Of a stretch of 64,000 bases of DNA, positions 1-10,157 are shown piece after piece (position 1 is the stretch's first letter; each line of letters begins with the position of its first letter). Where the stretch lies: contig JAUJYZ010000092.1 of NCBI GenBank assembly GCA_033675265.1, positions 35,001-99,000 on the forward strand, written 5' to 3'. The translations under genes and the position numbers were made by a program. This DNA is from Actinostola sp. cb2023 (taxonomy: Eukaryota > Cnidaria > Anthozoa > Actiniaria > Actinostolidae). The notes below the pieces were generated by a model. It saw only the letters and a list, made by a program, of their open reading frames with translations, was not told the origin of the DNA and did no database searches.

Positions 1-123
1 ATCAGAGTCGAAATGGCACTGTGAGAACGCTTCATTCTTACGAAGACTAAATCGTGAATCAAAAACCAACAGAAGAAAGTTGATAAAACAAGAATAAACA
101 TATGAAGCGATAGGTATATGAAC

Positions 124-1153
124 GGGTGTTCGGAAAACTAAGACCCCCGAAACTAAGACCCTAAGACCCTAAGACCCTAAGACCCTAAGACCCTAAGACC
201 CTAAGACCCTAAGACCCTAAGAAATTATAAAATGTCCAAATCAGGCAAATCCAATGTTCTGTACTTTAATATTAATTGGGTGACGTTCAGCTCAGCTAGT
301 TCAAAAAAAGTTTGAGTGATAAATTGCCGGGATGATATGCCGAAGTCCTGTCTTTTCGACCTTTTCGGCTTTCCATGAATAAAACCACCCCCAGAAAAAC
401 AGCTTCTTACTTTGAGGAGTAAAATTCACGTATCCAGTGGTTTTCCAGTGGCAGTTTTTCAAATCAATCAGTCAAGATAAGTCATGTCTTACGGCAGCGA
501 CAAAGCAGCCGCCATCTTTGACACAGGTAACCCTTACACACAGGGATATACAAGAACTATTCTTCCAATTAGTTAATTTCATTCTTGAATGACATATTTA
601 CATATTAAATCCATCTTCTTGATGTTTTAAACCCGCGTATGGTTCTTTTGGTTGATAAGTCTAAAGGAGGAACGCTGTTTCCTTCCATTAGAACCGGCTC
701 TATGGGTTTCCTGTGGTAGGGCATAATTGTGTTTGGGTTACCTGTGTTAAATATGGCGGCTACTGACTATCCGTAAAAACTTATCTTGCCAACTGATTTG
801 AAAAACTGCCACTGGAAAACCACTGGGCACGTGAATTTTACTCCTCAAAGTAAGAAGCTGTTATTCTGGGGGTGGTTTTATTCATGGAAAGCCGAAAAGA
901 CAGGATATTTTAAGTCCTATTCGATATCATCGAGCCAACTATCACCGGCTCAGACGGCAGAGAAACTCATGGAATTTTGAAGCTAAACGTGGTGCGAACA
1001 CAGCCTTTCCTCTGTTCTCTTCTTTTTTTTATTAAAGTACAGAACATTGGATTTGCCTGATTTGAACATTTTAAAATTTCTTAGGGTCTTAGGGTCTTAG
1101 GGTCTTAGGGTCTTAGGGTCTTAGTTTTGGGGGTCTTAGTTTTCCGAACACCC
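124..1153. mobile_element. Palindromic foldback DNA transposon with TTAGGGTC-repeat arms
   Basis: The two halves are inverted copies of each other (about 124-533 against 735-1153). The outer ends read GGGTGTTCGGAAAACTAAGA. Each arm carries a short array of an 8-bp unit, AAGACCCT on the left (about 150-221) and its complement on the right (about 1080-1127). The 10-bp sequence GTATATGAAC lies directly outside both ends (114-123 and 1154-1163), as expected of a target-site duplication; because the end bases are ambiguous the true length could be 8-10 bp. There is no transposase ORF, so this is a non-autonomous element. A CACAGGTAACCC motif lies near the centre of both arms. The superfamily is unassigned; a Mutator-like origin is possible from the duplication length. 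Confidence 0.85.
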
Positions 1154-1900
1154 GTATATGAACGTAGAAGAATTTCGCGACATCGTGAGTCGCCAAACTA
1201 AAAGTCGCCACTAAGCGCTTCGGCAGTATGTCAGTTTATTGATACATGTGATACATTCATTGTACACAGTTCGTCTCGTTCTTGTGCAAGGGAAAAATAG
1301 ACTTGGACGTCCATGGAATAAGAATATCAATATTTTGGATCAAGTCCTCGCGTCTTCCGTTTGGCCGCCATTTTATTTTTCAATTTGAAATTCTTCGGAA
1401 ATTTGCATATCTAAAAATAGCACAATTTGTGCAAATGATGTCGTATGAACCTATTACTAGAGGGAGGCTCCTAGTAATGGGCTCCTGGTTATGTAGCTGT
1501 AATTTTTTTTACATATATTACACGCTCTCCTTGTGGTCACGTGATGAATTATGACTAAATTCGATCAACAAGACGCTATAGTAGCACTCAGTTGATGTAA
1601 TATATTCATAGAATCTATCTATTGTTTTATGTGTTATTCATTATATTTTTTATGTGTTATTCATTATATTTTTATGAATATATTACGTCAACTGCGTGCT
1701 ATGTAGCAACACCCACAAGACGCTACACGCGGATGGCCCTGGAGACGAGGTTGGGGCTATAATTTTACGTACCGCTATTTTTAATTGATTCGCTTTTTTT
1801 TGGCGCGGCGGGGTTACGCTTCATTTCTGAAATATAATATTAACCCTCCAAATCCAAAATTCGTTCCGCTGTCACTGTTTCGTGAACTCGGGCTTTGTAC

Positions 1901-2005
1901 ATTGGATTATGGCAAGCACTTCGTTTAGTTACTCGCTCGGCAATCACATTCAAGTGAGCCCATCGAACTATAGTGATTAAACGAAGAGCTTGCCATAATT
2001 CAATG
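1901..2005. mobile_element. Small TA-flanked palindromic MITE
   Basis: Imperfect terminal inverted repeats (CATTGGATTATGGCAAGC on the left, GCTTGCCATAATTCAATG on the right) enclose about 60 bp. TA lies directly outside both ends, as in Tc1/mariner-type insertions. Non-coding. Confidence 0.55.
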
Positions 2006-2584
2006 TAAAAATCACCGAAGGCTCTACAACTAAGTTACGGTATCTGATGAAGAAGAAAACAACTTCAAATCCGCCATGAATCAGTCAAACAACTTTTCGT
2101 ATATATCTGAACCTTCGATGTATCTCAACGGCCGGCACAGGGTGCATGCGCATTGGAAGCCACTTTCACATTAGCCAACCGATGATTGTTTCAAAACAAA
2201 CTAATTAGCATTTTGCCGGCACGCGTCCGTGAGATTGAGAAGTGGCGGGAAAAGTTCAATCGTTCGCAGTTTTGTTCAAAACGTTTATTTATCTTTTGAA
2301 TGAAACATATTTTCCCTTCAAATGACCAGAAGTAATATAAAAATACAATGGTTACTTACGTACGGACACTGTCCTGATATCGTGGGATACTTGGATAATT
2401 ACTCGGGCTCCCTGTGGGAGGCCCGAGTCTAAAAATGCAAACTGTTCTTCGTCATGTTTGGTCGTCAAATCTGCAATGGGCCACTATTGCGCATGCGCTC
2501 TGTGCCGCTTTCATGATGTATCGCAGGCTCAGATCTACGAATAGTTGCCGATTGACTTTCCGAAAACTCGTCGGTCGAGTATGT

Positions 2585-2619
<35 letters not shown>

Positions 2620-4632
2620 GCAGTACGAACTGTATGTTTAGAAAAGGAGCCCGAGTTACTGACTACACTTGTGGAGTCTACTGAGTTGCTTTTAGTGGGA
2701 TGATACAATGAACTTTTCCTTGATACATATGCTAGATTTCGGAAACTATTCAATTAAAAAACCGTTTGGCGTAATTCTTGGTGAAATATAAATCTTAAAC
2801 GGAAAAAAAAAACATTAAACTGTGAAATACGGTATCATAATTCTTTTAGTTGCCAGTTTGAAACAAAAAAGGTAATCTCCATGCAGGGTTCTTTCCTTCC
2901 AACTTCGCGACACACAGAGCAAAGACAGATAACAGCAGGTAACAGCTTCACACTTGCAAATTTGGACATTTTCAAACTGACTCTAAAGTTTTATGGATTG
3001 TGGTAAGATGTAGCGACGATTGACCTTATAGCTAGTGCTATTTCAAAAAAGATTGGCGAAGGTTTTGTTGCATCTTGCATACCGAGCCCGAAATGTATTG
3101 TGGATCCTATATATGTAGATAATGTCAGCATGCACATACAGAAGAAAATATGCCGGCTCCAAATTGCGAAGACAAAGTTTGGGAAAGTTCCCAGAGTCCA
3201 TATTGTTGTGACCTGATTCCATTCACATCCCCCATACTGCATTTCGGGCTTGGTATGCAACAAAATCTTCACCAACCTTTTATTTGAAATAGCTGTATAC
3301 CTATGCTATTTTATTTAAGAAAGAAAAGTAGGAAGAATTGCGAAAGAAGGAGGGAAGAAAGAGATAGAGGAAGAAATATATTTTGTAATTAATTTTTTTT
3401 TTTCTAAATCATTTTTGTTGTGGTCTAAATTGGAAACCAGTTTGTTTGTAGTTACTGAATTTGCCACCCACGTGAAATAAAGTATATATATGTATGTAAA
3501 GAAAACACCATCTTACATTTCATAGCGATTCCAAATAACCAATCGATATCGTTAATTGTCAACATCATATCATTGTTTGCCTACGCGGGGCATAATTTCT
3601 ATAGTCCGCTTTCAAACAATGCGTGGTTGCCATAGTGATGTCATGTCACATGACACGAACACAGAAAAGATCAAAAACGGATCATTGAAAATCAACCCAA
3701 TAAAATTTGAAATTACGAATTCGTAAGCAATTCAAACGAATGTTTACTCAGTCCTGACACGCACTTTTAAGTTCATTCAGTCCCGACAGCACCACTATTG
3801 ACTTCTGTTCTCTGGGTAAACAATACAATGCAGAACCTAATAACTTGGGCCGTAAGCTTTGCCATCGCATCTAATACTGAAAGAACTGTCAACACTTGTC
3901 TCTCGTTGAAATGAATGCTAGATTTTTGGGGAAAATAGAGACGTACAAAATGGTTCAACCGTGAACTTGAATTCAATTAAAGTTTGATAGTTGCAAAAGT
4001 AGACATTTTCTGTGAAGGCTCCTTTTCTTCAAACTTCGGCACAATATAGCAAAGATTTTACTCACAAATTAAAATTTCAGTTGTTGATATTGAGCATCTG
4101 GTCGAGAAATACATTGACAACTAGTTTCGACCGATATGAGAACAACGGCTGTTGACTTCAGTTCACCTGCATGCAGTCATCTTCAAGACTCAGTCGATCT
4201 TACACTGGTCAGTCAAAACTCTTGAAAAGCAGGACGACCTTCACCTCGAGGAATATTTCAGTTTAAGTGGACTCAAAATACAGTAAATAACTGTTTTAGT
4301 TGATTTACTCAGTTCCGGGGCAAGAGCACATGCAAACATTGCCACTGATGTGTTGTGTCCTTCGAAGTTGCAAAGTCAATGCGGAGTATTATATCAGTTA
4401 ATATTCTGTTTTGCCACCAAAAGTGCGAGATCCTTTAAGGTATTTTAGCTTCTCAAAACTTTTTAAACTTCAAACACCTTGTTTTGATTCAACCTGTAAA
4501 TATATCTTTAACAAACCAAAGGTTGTAATGGATACTCATGTTTACCGAATAAGCTAAACAATGTTTTGTCCACTGATGAAAGGAGTTTTGCTCAGTGGAT
4601 GGTCATTTTCGAGACGTACTCGAACTAAAAGT

Positions 4633-4716
4633 TTCCCTGCTAGCGAGCCAGCTAGGGTTGTCTCTGATTCTTCCTTGGGAGCGAGGAAGAATCAGAGAGA
4701 CCTCGCTAGCAGGGGA
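4633..4716. mobile_element. 84-bp hairpin MITE with 9-10 bp target duplication
   Basis: The left arm TTCCCTGCTAGCG is matched by CGCTAGCAGGGGA on the right, and an inner hairpin (TCTGATTCTTCCT / AGGAAGAATCAGA) lies between them. AACTAAAAGT is repeated immediately outside both ends (4623-4632 and 4717-4726). This is a clear insertion of a non-coding element; a 9-10 bp duplication fits Mutator-like elements best. Confidence 0.75.
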
Positions 4717-5402
4717 AACTAAAAGTCCACCGGGGTGTACCTGAACTCCAGTTCATTGCAAATCTATCTACTTGAACTTGTTGCCGGCTGACAGAGGGAC
4801 AATTTCAAAACAGTGACACTGAAGTTTTAGAACGAGAAAATACAAGACAAAACGTCTTATTTTGGTTTCTTTGGAACCAAAATAATCAGGTAGCGATTTT
4901 AACGGTTTGTTTTCGAAGCGATCTTCCCGGTGCTGTGTTTACCGGTGATTAGTATCTCAAACCTCTCTGGTGCAGCACACTTTTAGAATACAGTTGGTAT
5001 ATTTATTTTGTGTTCTAGATATAGTTTGATAAATAGACTATAAAACTAATAGAAATATCATTCATAAGAAAAGACGCCAGCTGAATTGAAAAAAGCATTG
5101 AGAAAATTAGTCGAGAAAAAAAGTGCCAAAAACATATGACATAAAGTTTATTGTGCGAGTTTTTATTTTATTTTTTACTTTATAAATTCCAGGTAGTTTG
5201 ACTCTTATAAAATGAGATGTGGTAGAATATCAAGAAAAACTTTCAAAAAACTCAGTTTATTAAAGTGTCGGCTTAGGTGTGAGCACCAGGCATTCTGAAG
5301 TTCTTTTGAATCGTTTTTATGCATGCATCAATGCTAACAATTGTGTAAACGGCACAATTCACGAGTGCCGTGCTAGAAAAGTAAGGCAAGCGTACCTAAA
5401 GT

Positions 5403-5536
5403 TACCCTGGTTCCAGAGGCTTTGTTAAGCTCTATAATACGATGTACGCCGCGAAGCGGCTTTTCGCGAGCTGCGAAGCAGCTATGATATAATACATCGT
5501 ATTATAGAGCTTAACAAAGCCTCTGGAACCAGGGTA
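5403..5536. mobile_element. 134-bp hairpin MITE with 9-bp target duplication
   Basis: A nearly perfect inverted repeat begins TACCCTGGTTCCAGAGGC and ends with its complement; arms are over 40 bp with a short GC-rich loop. ACCTAAAGT flanks both ends (5394-5402 and 5537-5545). It lies about 120 bp upstream of the first identified GPCR exon, so it may sit in that gene's 5' intron or promoter. Non-coding, Mutator-like by duplication length. Confidence 0.8.
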
Positions 5537-5681
5537 ACCTAAAGTTAGGACTGCCGTGCCCAAAAATTATTGTCGTGTAATTGTTTGTTCAGCCGCTCAA
5601 CAATTTTCACACAATTTCATATATTTTGATTATCTTTTTCTTTCGTGTTCTGTAGAAGAGAGTCCCCGCACTGCTTTAGCA

Positions 5682-7351
5682 ATGGGTAATAATTGGGGAT
5701 CATCGTTTAAGATCGGAGTTAATGTGACGTCACTCGATGTAACCAATGACAGCACTCCTGCCCAGGACCACTCTGTCCCAGGTATGTCATTCAGAGCGGA
5801 ACAGCAAATAGCAGCAATCAACGCCGAACTTGCAAGCCTGACTGTCTTGAATATCGTAACTATGACATTAAACATCTTAACAGTGATCTTACTGGAGAAA
5901 AAGTTCAAGACCATACCGTATGTTCTGCTACAGAATATTGTAATCATTGATCTGCTGACACCTTTGCTCACTGGGCCTTTCTTTACGTTTGGCTTGATGC
6001 TTCACGTGCTTGGAAGGATGTTGCCTCAAGCGTGCAACGTTCAAGGGTTTTTTCATGCGACTTTGAGTACAGTGTTTCTAAACAGTGTCACGCTGATTGC
6101 CGTCAGTCGGTGTTTGGCGGGTTTTAAACCGGGACTTTATCACAGGGTGTTTGGTAGTAAGGTGAGTCCTCTCCTCTCCTCTCCTCTCCTCTCCTCTCCT
6201 CCTCCTCTCCTCTCCTCTCCTCTCCTCTCCTCTCCTCTCCTCTCCTCTCCTCTCCTCTCCTCTCCTCTCCTCTCCTCTCCTCTCTCTCCTCTCCTCTCCT
6301 CTCCTCTCCTCTCCTCTCCTCTCCTCTCCTCTCCTCTCCTCTCCTCTCCTCCTCTCTCCTCTCCTCTCCTCTCCTCTCCTCTCCTCTCCTCTCTCTCCTC
6401 TCCTCTCCTCTCCTCTCCTCTCCTCTCCTCTCCTCTCCTCTCCTCTCCTCTCCTCTCCTCTCCTCTCCTCTCCTGTGCATGCCATTTCTTGTACCATGAT
6501 ATTCTCATTTCCTTTTGGCCTACATTACGTTTTGACTGATAGTTCAAACGCTCGCCATAGAAACATCACCTTATGAGCACGAGATATCCTTGACTGTCCT
6601 CGCTAGCTACTCCAAGTTAATGTTACTTCGACCAAACTGTTTATAGGTGAATGTCCGAATTCTCCTACTGGCTCTGTGGACATCAAGCGCTCTGGTCTGT
6701 GTTCCTCCCATGAATGGCTGGGGTGCCTACAGGAGGTACGAAGGGACATGTTGGCTTGCTTGGCTACCTGACAACAAGAGCTTCATCTTCTATAATGTCT
6801 TGACCACCACATTGCCACTCTGTGCAGCTGTGTTCTCATGCTTTGGCGGGCTAAAAGTGGCCCTCAATGCCAAGAAAATCGGTGTAGTTCCAGAGGTAGG
6901 CTGCCGTAGTTGAAAAATTAGAGTTTGCTCTCGCTAAACTGAACAAGTCTTCTTGTGTATGTATTGTTTTTTGTTGAAATACTGATTTCCCACTGAACAT
7001 TCATTTCAGCCCAATCACATAACACTGGAAGAGGACGCTCCTATTCCCGAACCAGTACCGACGACAACACGAATAAATACCGAAGTCTTCTTCGTGGCAG
7101 TCGCACAGCTGATCGTCTTCATCGTCCTGTGGGTACCCCTGACAGTCATGAATTGGCTCTTTCTCAAAGATTGGCGGATCGTGGATTTCAGGATGATTAT
7201 TGTATTCATTTTTTTGTTTTTCGGTCGTTCACTTTTTAATCCCATTATTCTCTTTGCATCTAGTTGTGAGCTTCGTCGCGAGTTCGTTAATCTTTTCGTT
7301 CGTTGTAAATGCTCTGCTAAACACCGTGAAGAGAATGAGATTGAGTTATAG
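5682..7351 (+). CDS. Class A (rhodopsin-like) GPCR, orphan, three exons
   Basis: Seven-transmembrane receptor of about 356 residues in three phase-0 exons: 5682-6161, 6647-6895 and 7010-7351 (stop TAG). A likely splice acceptor ends at 5655, so I start at the first ATG after it (5682) rather than further upstream in the same open frame. Exon 1 holds an extracellular N-terminus with possible NVT and NDS glycosylation sites, then TM1-TM3; exon 2 holds TM4, ECL2 and TM5; exon 3 holds TM6, TM7 and a short Cys-containing tail. A Cys at the top of TM3 (QACNVQ) can pair with the ECL2 Cys in EGTCW. The TM3 E/DRY motif is replaced by SRC, the TM6 CWxP by LWVP, and TM7 has NPIIL instead of NPxxY. The overall look is of the melatonin-receptor-like orphan receptors of cnidarians, but the ligand is unknown. 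All frames are intact. Confidence 0.85.
6164..6475 (+). repeat. CCTCT pentanucleotide microsatellite in GPCR intron 1
   Basis: About 310 bp of nearly pure (CCTCT)n, pyrimidine-only on the + strand, with a few unit slips. It begins within a few bases of the exon 1 splice donor at 6162. Long open frames across it on both strands (Ser/Pro/Leu or Arg/Gly/Glu repeats) are artefacts of the repeat. Confidence 0.95.
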
Positions 7352-7723
7352 ACGTTCACCAGTTATATCTGTAGTCTCGGCATATTAGTATTCTAGTTTG
7401 TTTTACCAGGGAGTCTCATCAAACCGAGTTAAAATATATTTAATCATTATGAGTTCATGACATGTTTCCTTGCTATTCACCGGGTATTAATTCTTCCTTC
7501 CCGTCATCCATTCATCTCAATCTGTCAATCCCTGAAATCTCCTCTAGTCGTCACTCTTCCTTCTTCGTTCCTCTCTTATGCATATCAAACTTATGTCCTG
7601 CATCATTGAACATTTGCTCCTGTTGGGATCCAGTATCACGCGGACAACGTTTTTTGTTAATGCTTTGTTTACTAATGCACGTGAGGCCCGATTGATCCAG
7701 CAATTTGTTCACTATGACCGCTA

Positions 7724-7729
7724 AATAAA
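7724..7729 (+). terminator. Candidate polyadenylation signal of the GPCR gene
   Basis: AATAAA about 370 bp after the stop codon, in an AT-rich 3' region. It is the best candidate seen on this strand, but no transcript evidence is available. Confidence 0.4.
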
Positions 7730-8152
7730 GCAGATTCGTACGTGACTGGTTTATCATTTCTGAATTCATATTTTTCCTTTGACAATGTGTAAATCAGGTA
7801 GCTAAAATATAAGAGAGGATGGAAAAGCTGCATATGTTTCCTCAAAGGGAAAATATATCACAAATTCGAACTAACTTATTGATCTCGTGCGTGTAAATAT
7901 TGGAAATTGCCTTCAAAAAACGTCCTTTCCGAGCCATAATTTATTTGCGAATTCGCCGGCCTATGTAGCTTCTACATACAGACCGCGATACAGAGCACCA
8001 ATATGATGTTCACAATTACCAAACAAAGAGTTTTAGATTTCATTTTGCCACCGCTTAATTAAGTTTAATATACATGTATTTTATATCAAAATGCGCATAC
8101 AATTACAGAGCATTAGAATCTGGCGGTAGGTTTTTGATTGACACAATTCCCA
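7730..8152. other. Spacer up to the composite transposon
   Basis: No gene seen. The last ~29 bp (8125-8152) match the end of the 196-bp tandem repeat found on the far side of the transposon (17057-17083), which shows the element landed in one copy of that repeat. The sequence just before it is unrelated AT-rich DNA. Confidence 0.6.
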
Positions 8153-8469
8153 ACCGGACTGAAGTTAGCTGCCAATTCGTTGCCAATTCGCAGATGCCAA
8201 TTCAGGTTCTTGAAGTTAGCTGCCAATTCGCAAATTCGAATGCGGAACATGGGAAAGAGTATGCAAATGATAAGGGTGCTGACAATATACCAACAAGCAA
8301 AAGTGCGCACATTCCCAATAAATATCTTACGAATTATTGACATAAAAGTGTTTATCGAACCATACATTTCCTTGTATGCAGAAACCAAAAACATAAATAT
8401 TGGAATAACTCCAACACTTAACATGCAAACATTCCCAAAGTTGTACTCTCAACTCAATAACCACGTCTA

Positions 8470-10157
8470 GCTCCTAGACCAGGCACGAGTTGTTATTTAT
8501 CTGTGCATGTCTGGGGGAGGGGTGGGTAGGTCTTCAATGTTCGTATAAAGGCCAAAACGAATATGCCAATAATTGAATAACTCCCACAGATATCACTCTA
8601 CTTTTACAAAACCTTTAGTATGAAACCCAATACCTCACTCAGACCTCAGACCAGGCACGAGTTGTTATTTATCTGTGCATGACTGGGGGAGGGGTGGGTA
8701 GGTCTTCAATGTTCGTATAAAGGCCAGAACGAATATGCCAATAATTGAATAACTCCCACAGATATCACTCTACTTTTACAAAACCCTTAGAATGAACCCA
8801 GTACCTCACTCAGACCTCAGACCAGGCACGAGTTGTTATTTATCTGTGCATGACTGGGGGGAGGGGTGGGTAGGTCTTCAATGTTCGTATAAAGGCCAAA
8901 ACGAATATGCCAATAATTGAATAACTCCCACAGATATCACTCTACTTTTACAAAACCCTTAGAATGAACCCAGTACCTCACTCAGACCTCAGACCAGGCA
9001 CGAGTTGTTATTTATCTGTGCATGACTGGGGGAGGAGTGGGTAGGTCTTTAATGTTCGTATAAAGGCCAGAACGAATATGCCAATAATTGAATAACTCCC
9101 ACAGATATCACTCTACTTTTACAAAACCCTTAGAATGAACCCAGTACCTCACTCAGACCTCAGACCAGGCACGAGTTGTTATTTATCTGTGCATGACTGG
9201 GGGAGGGGTGGGTAGGTCTTCAATGTTCGTATAAAGGCCAAAACGAATATGCCAATAATTGAATAACTCCCACATATATCACTCTACTTTTACAAAACCC
9301 TTAGAATGAACCCAGTACCTCACTCAGACCTCAGATCAGGCACGAGTTGTTATTTATCTGTGCATGACTGGGGGAGGGGTGGGTAGGTCTTCAATGTTCG
9401 TATAAAGGCCAAAACGAATATGCCAATAATTGAATAACTCCCACAGATATCACTCTACTTTTACAAAACCTTTAGTATGAACCCAATACCTCACTCAGAC
9501 CTCAGACCAGGCACGAGTTGTTATTTATCTGTGCATGACTGGGGGAGGGGTGGGTAGGTCTTCAATGTTCGTATAAAGGCCAGAACGAATATGCCAATAA
9601 TTGAATAACTCCCACAGATATCACTCTACTTTTACAAAACCCTTAGAATGAACCCAGTACCTCACTCAGACCTCAGACCAGGCACGAGTTGTTATTTATC
9701 TGTGCATGACTGGGGGAGGGGTGGGTAGGTCTTCAATGTTCGTATAAAGGCCAAAACGAATATGCCAATAATTGAATAACTCCCACAGATATCACTCTAC
9801 TTTTACAAAACCCTTAGAATGAACCCAGTACCTCACTCAGACCTCAGACCAGGCACGAGTTGTTATTTATCTGTGCATGACTGGGGGAGGAGTGGGTAGG
9901 TCTTTAATGTTCGTATAAAGGCCAGAACGAATATGCCAATAATTGAATAACTCCCACAGATATCACTCTACTTTTACAAAACCCTTAGAATGAACCCAGT
10001 ACCTCACTCAGACCTCAGACCAGGCACGAGTTGTTATTTATCTGTGCATGACTGGGGGAGGGGTGGGTAGGTCTTCAATGTTCGTATAAAGGCCAGAACG
10101 AATATGCCAATAATTGAATAACTCCCACAGATATCACTCTACTTTTACAAAACCCTT
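8470..10157 (+). repeat. Left subterminal minisatellite (~172-bp unit, ~10 copies)
   Basis: Direct tandem copies spaced about 172 bp, each containing CAGGCACGAGTTGTTATTT and ending AACTCCCACAGATATCACTC. Copies are very similar and differ at a few recurrent sites (AAAACGAATATG or AGAACGAATATG; CCCTTAGAATGAA or CCTTTAGTATGAA). The same differences recur in several copies, which suggests larger blocks were duplicated. The array ends abruptly at 10157 inside the internal gene's last exon. Confidence 0.95.

Larger units (their letters stand above)
1164..5393. other. Intergenic DNA with no recognisable gene
   Basis: No ORF here has a recognisable domain or a convincing exon structure; the few open frames of 60-95 codons look random. 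Two small palindromic elements (1901-2005 and 4633-4716) are listed separately. The rest is AT-rich single-copy-looking sequence. Confidence 0.6.

Noticed and set aside
150..221. Telomere-like TTAGGGTC repeats
   Set aside because: The unit is 8 bp, not TTAGGG, and arrays occur in opposite orientations inside a flanked transposon, so this is not a chromosome end.
6078..6547. Arg/Gly/Glu-rich minus-strand open frames opposite the GPCR
   Set aside because: They are the complement of the CCTCT microsatellite and overlap a confident GPCR exon and intron.
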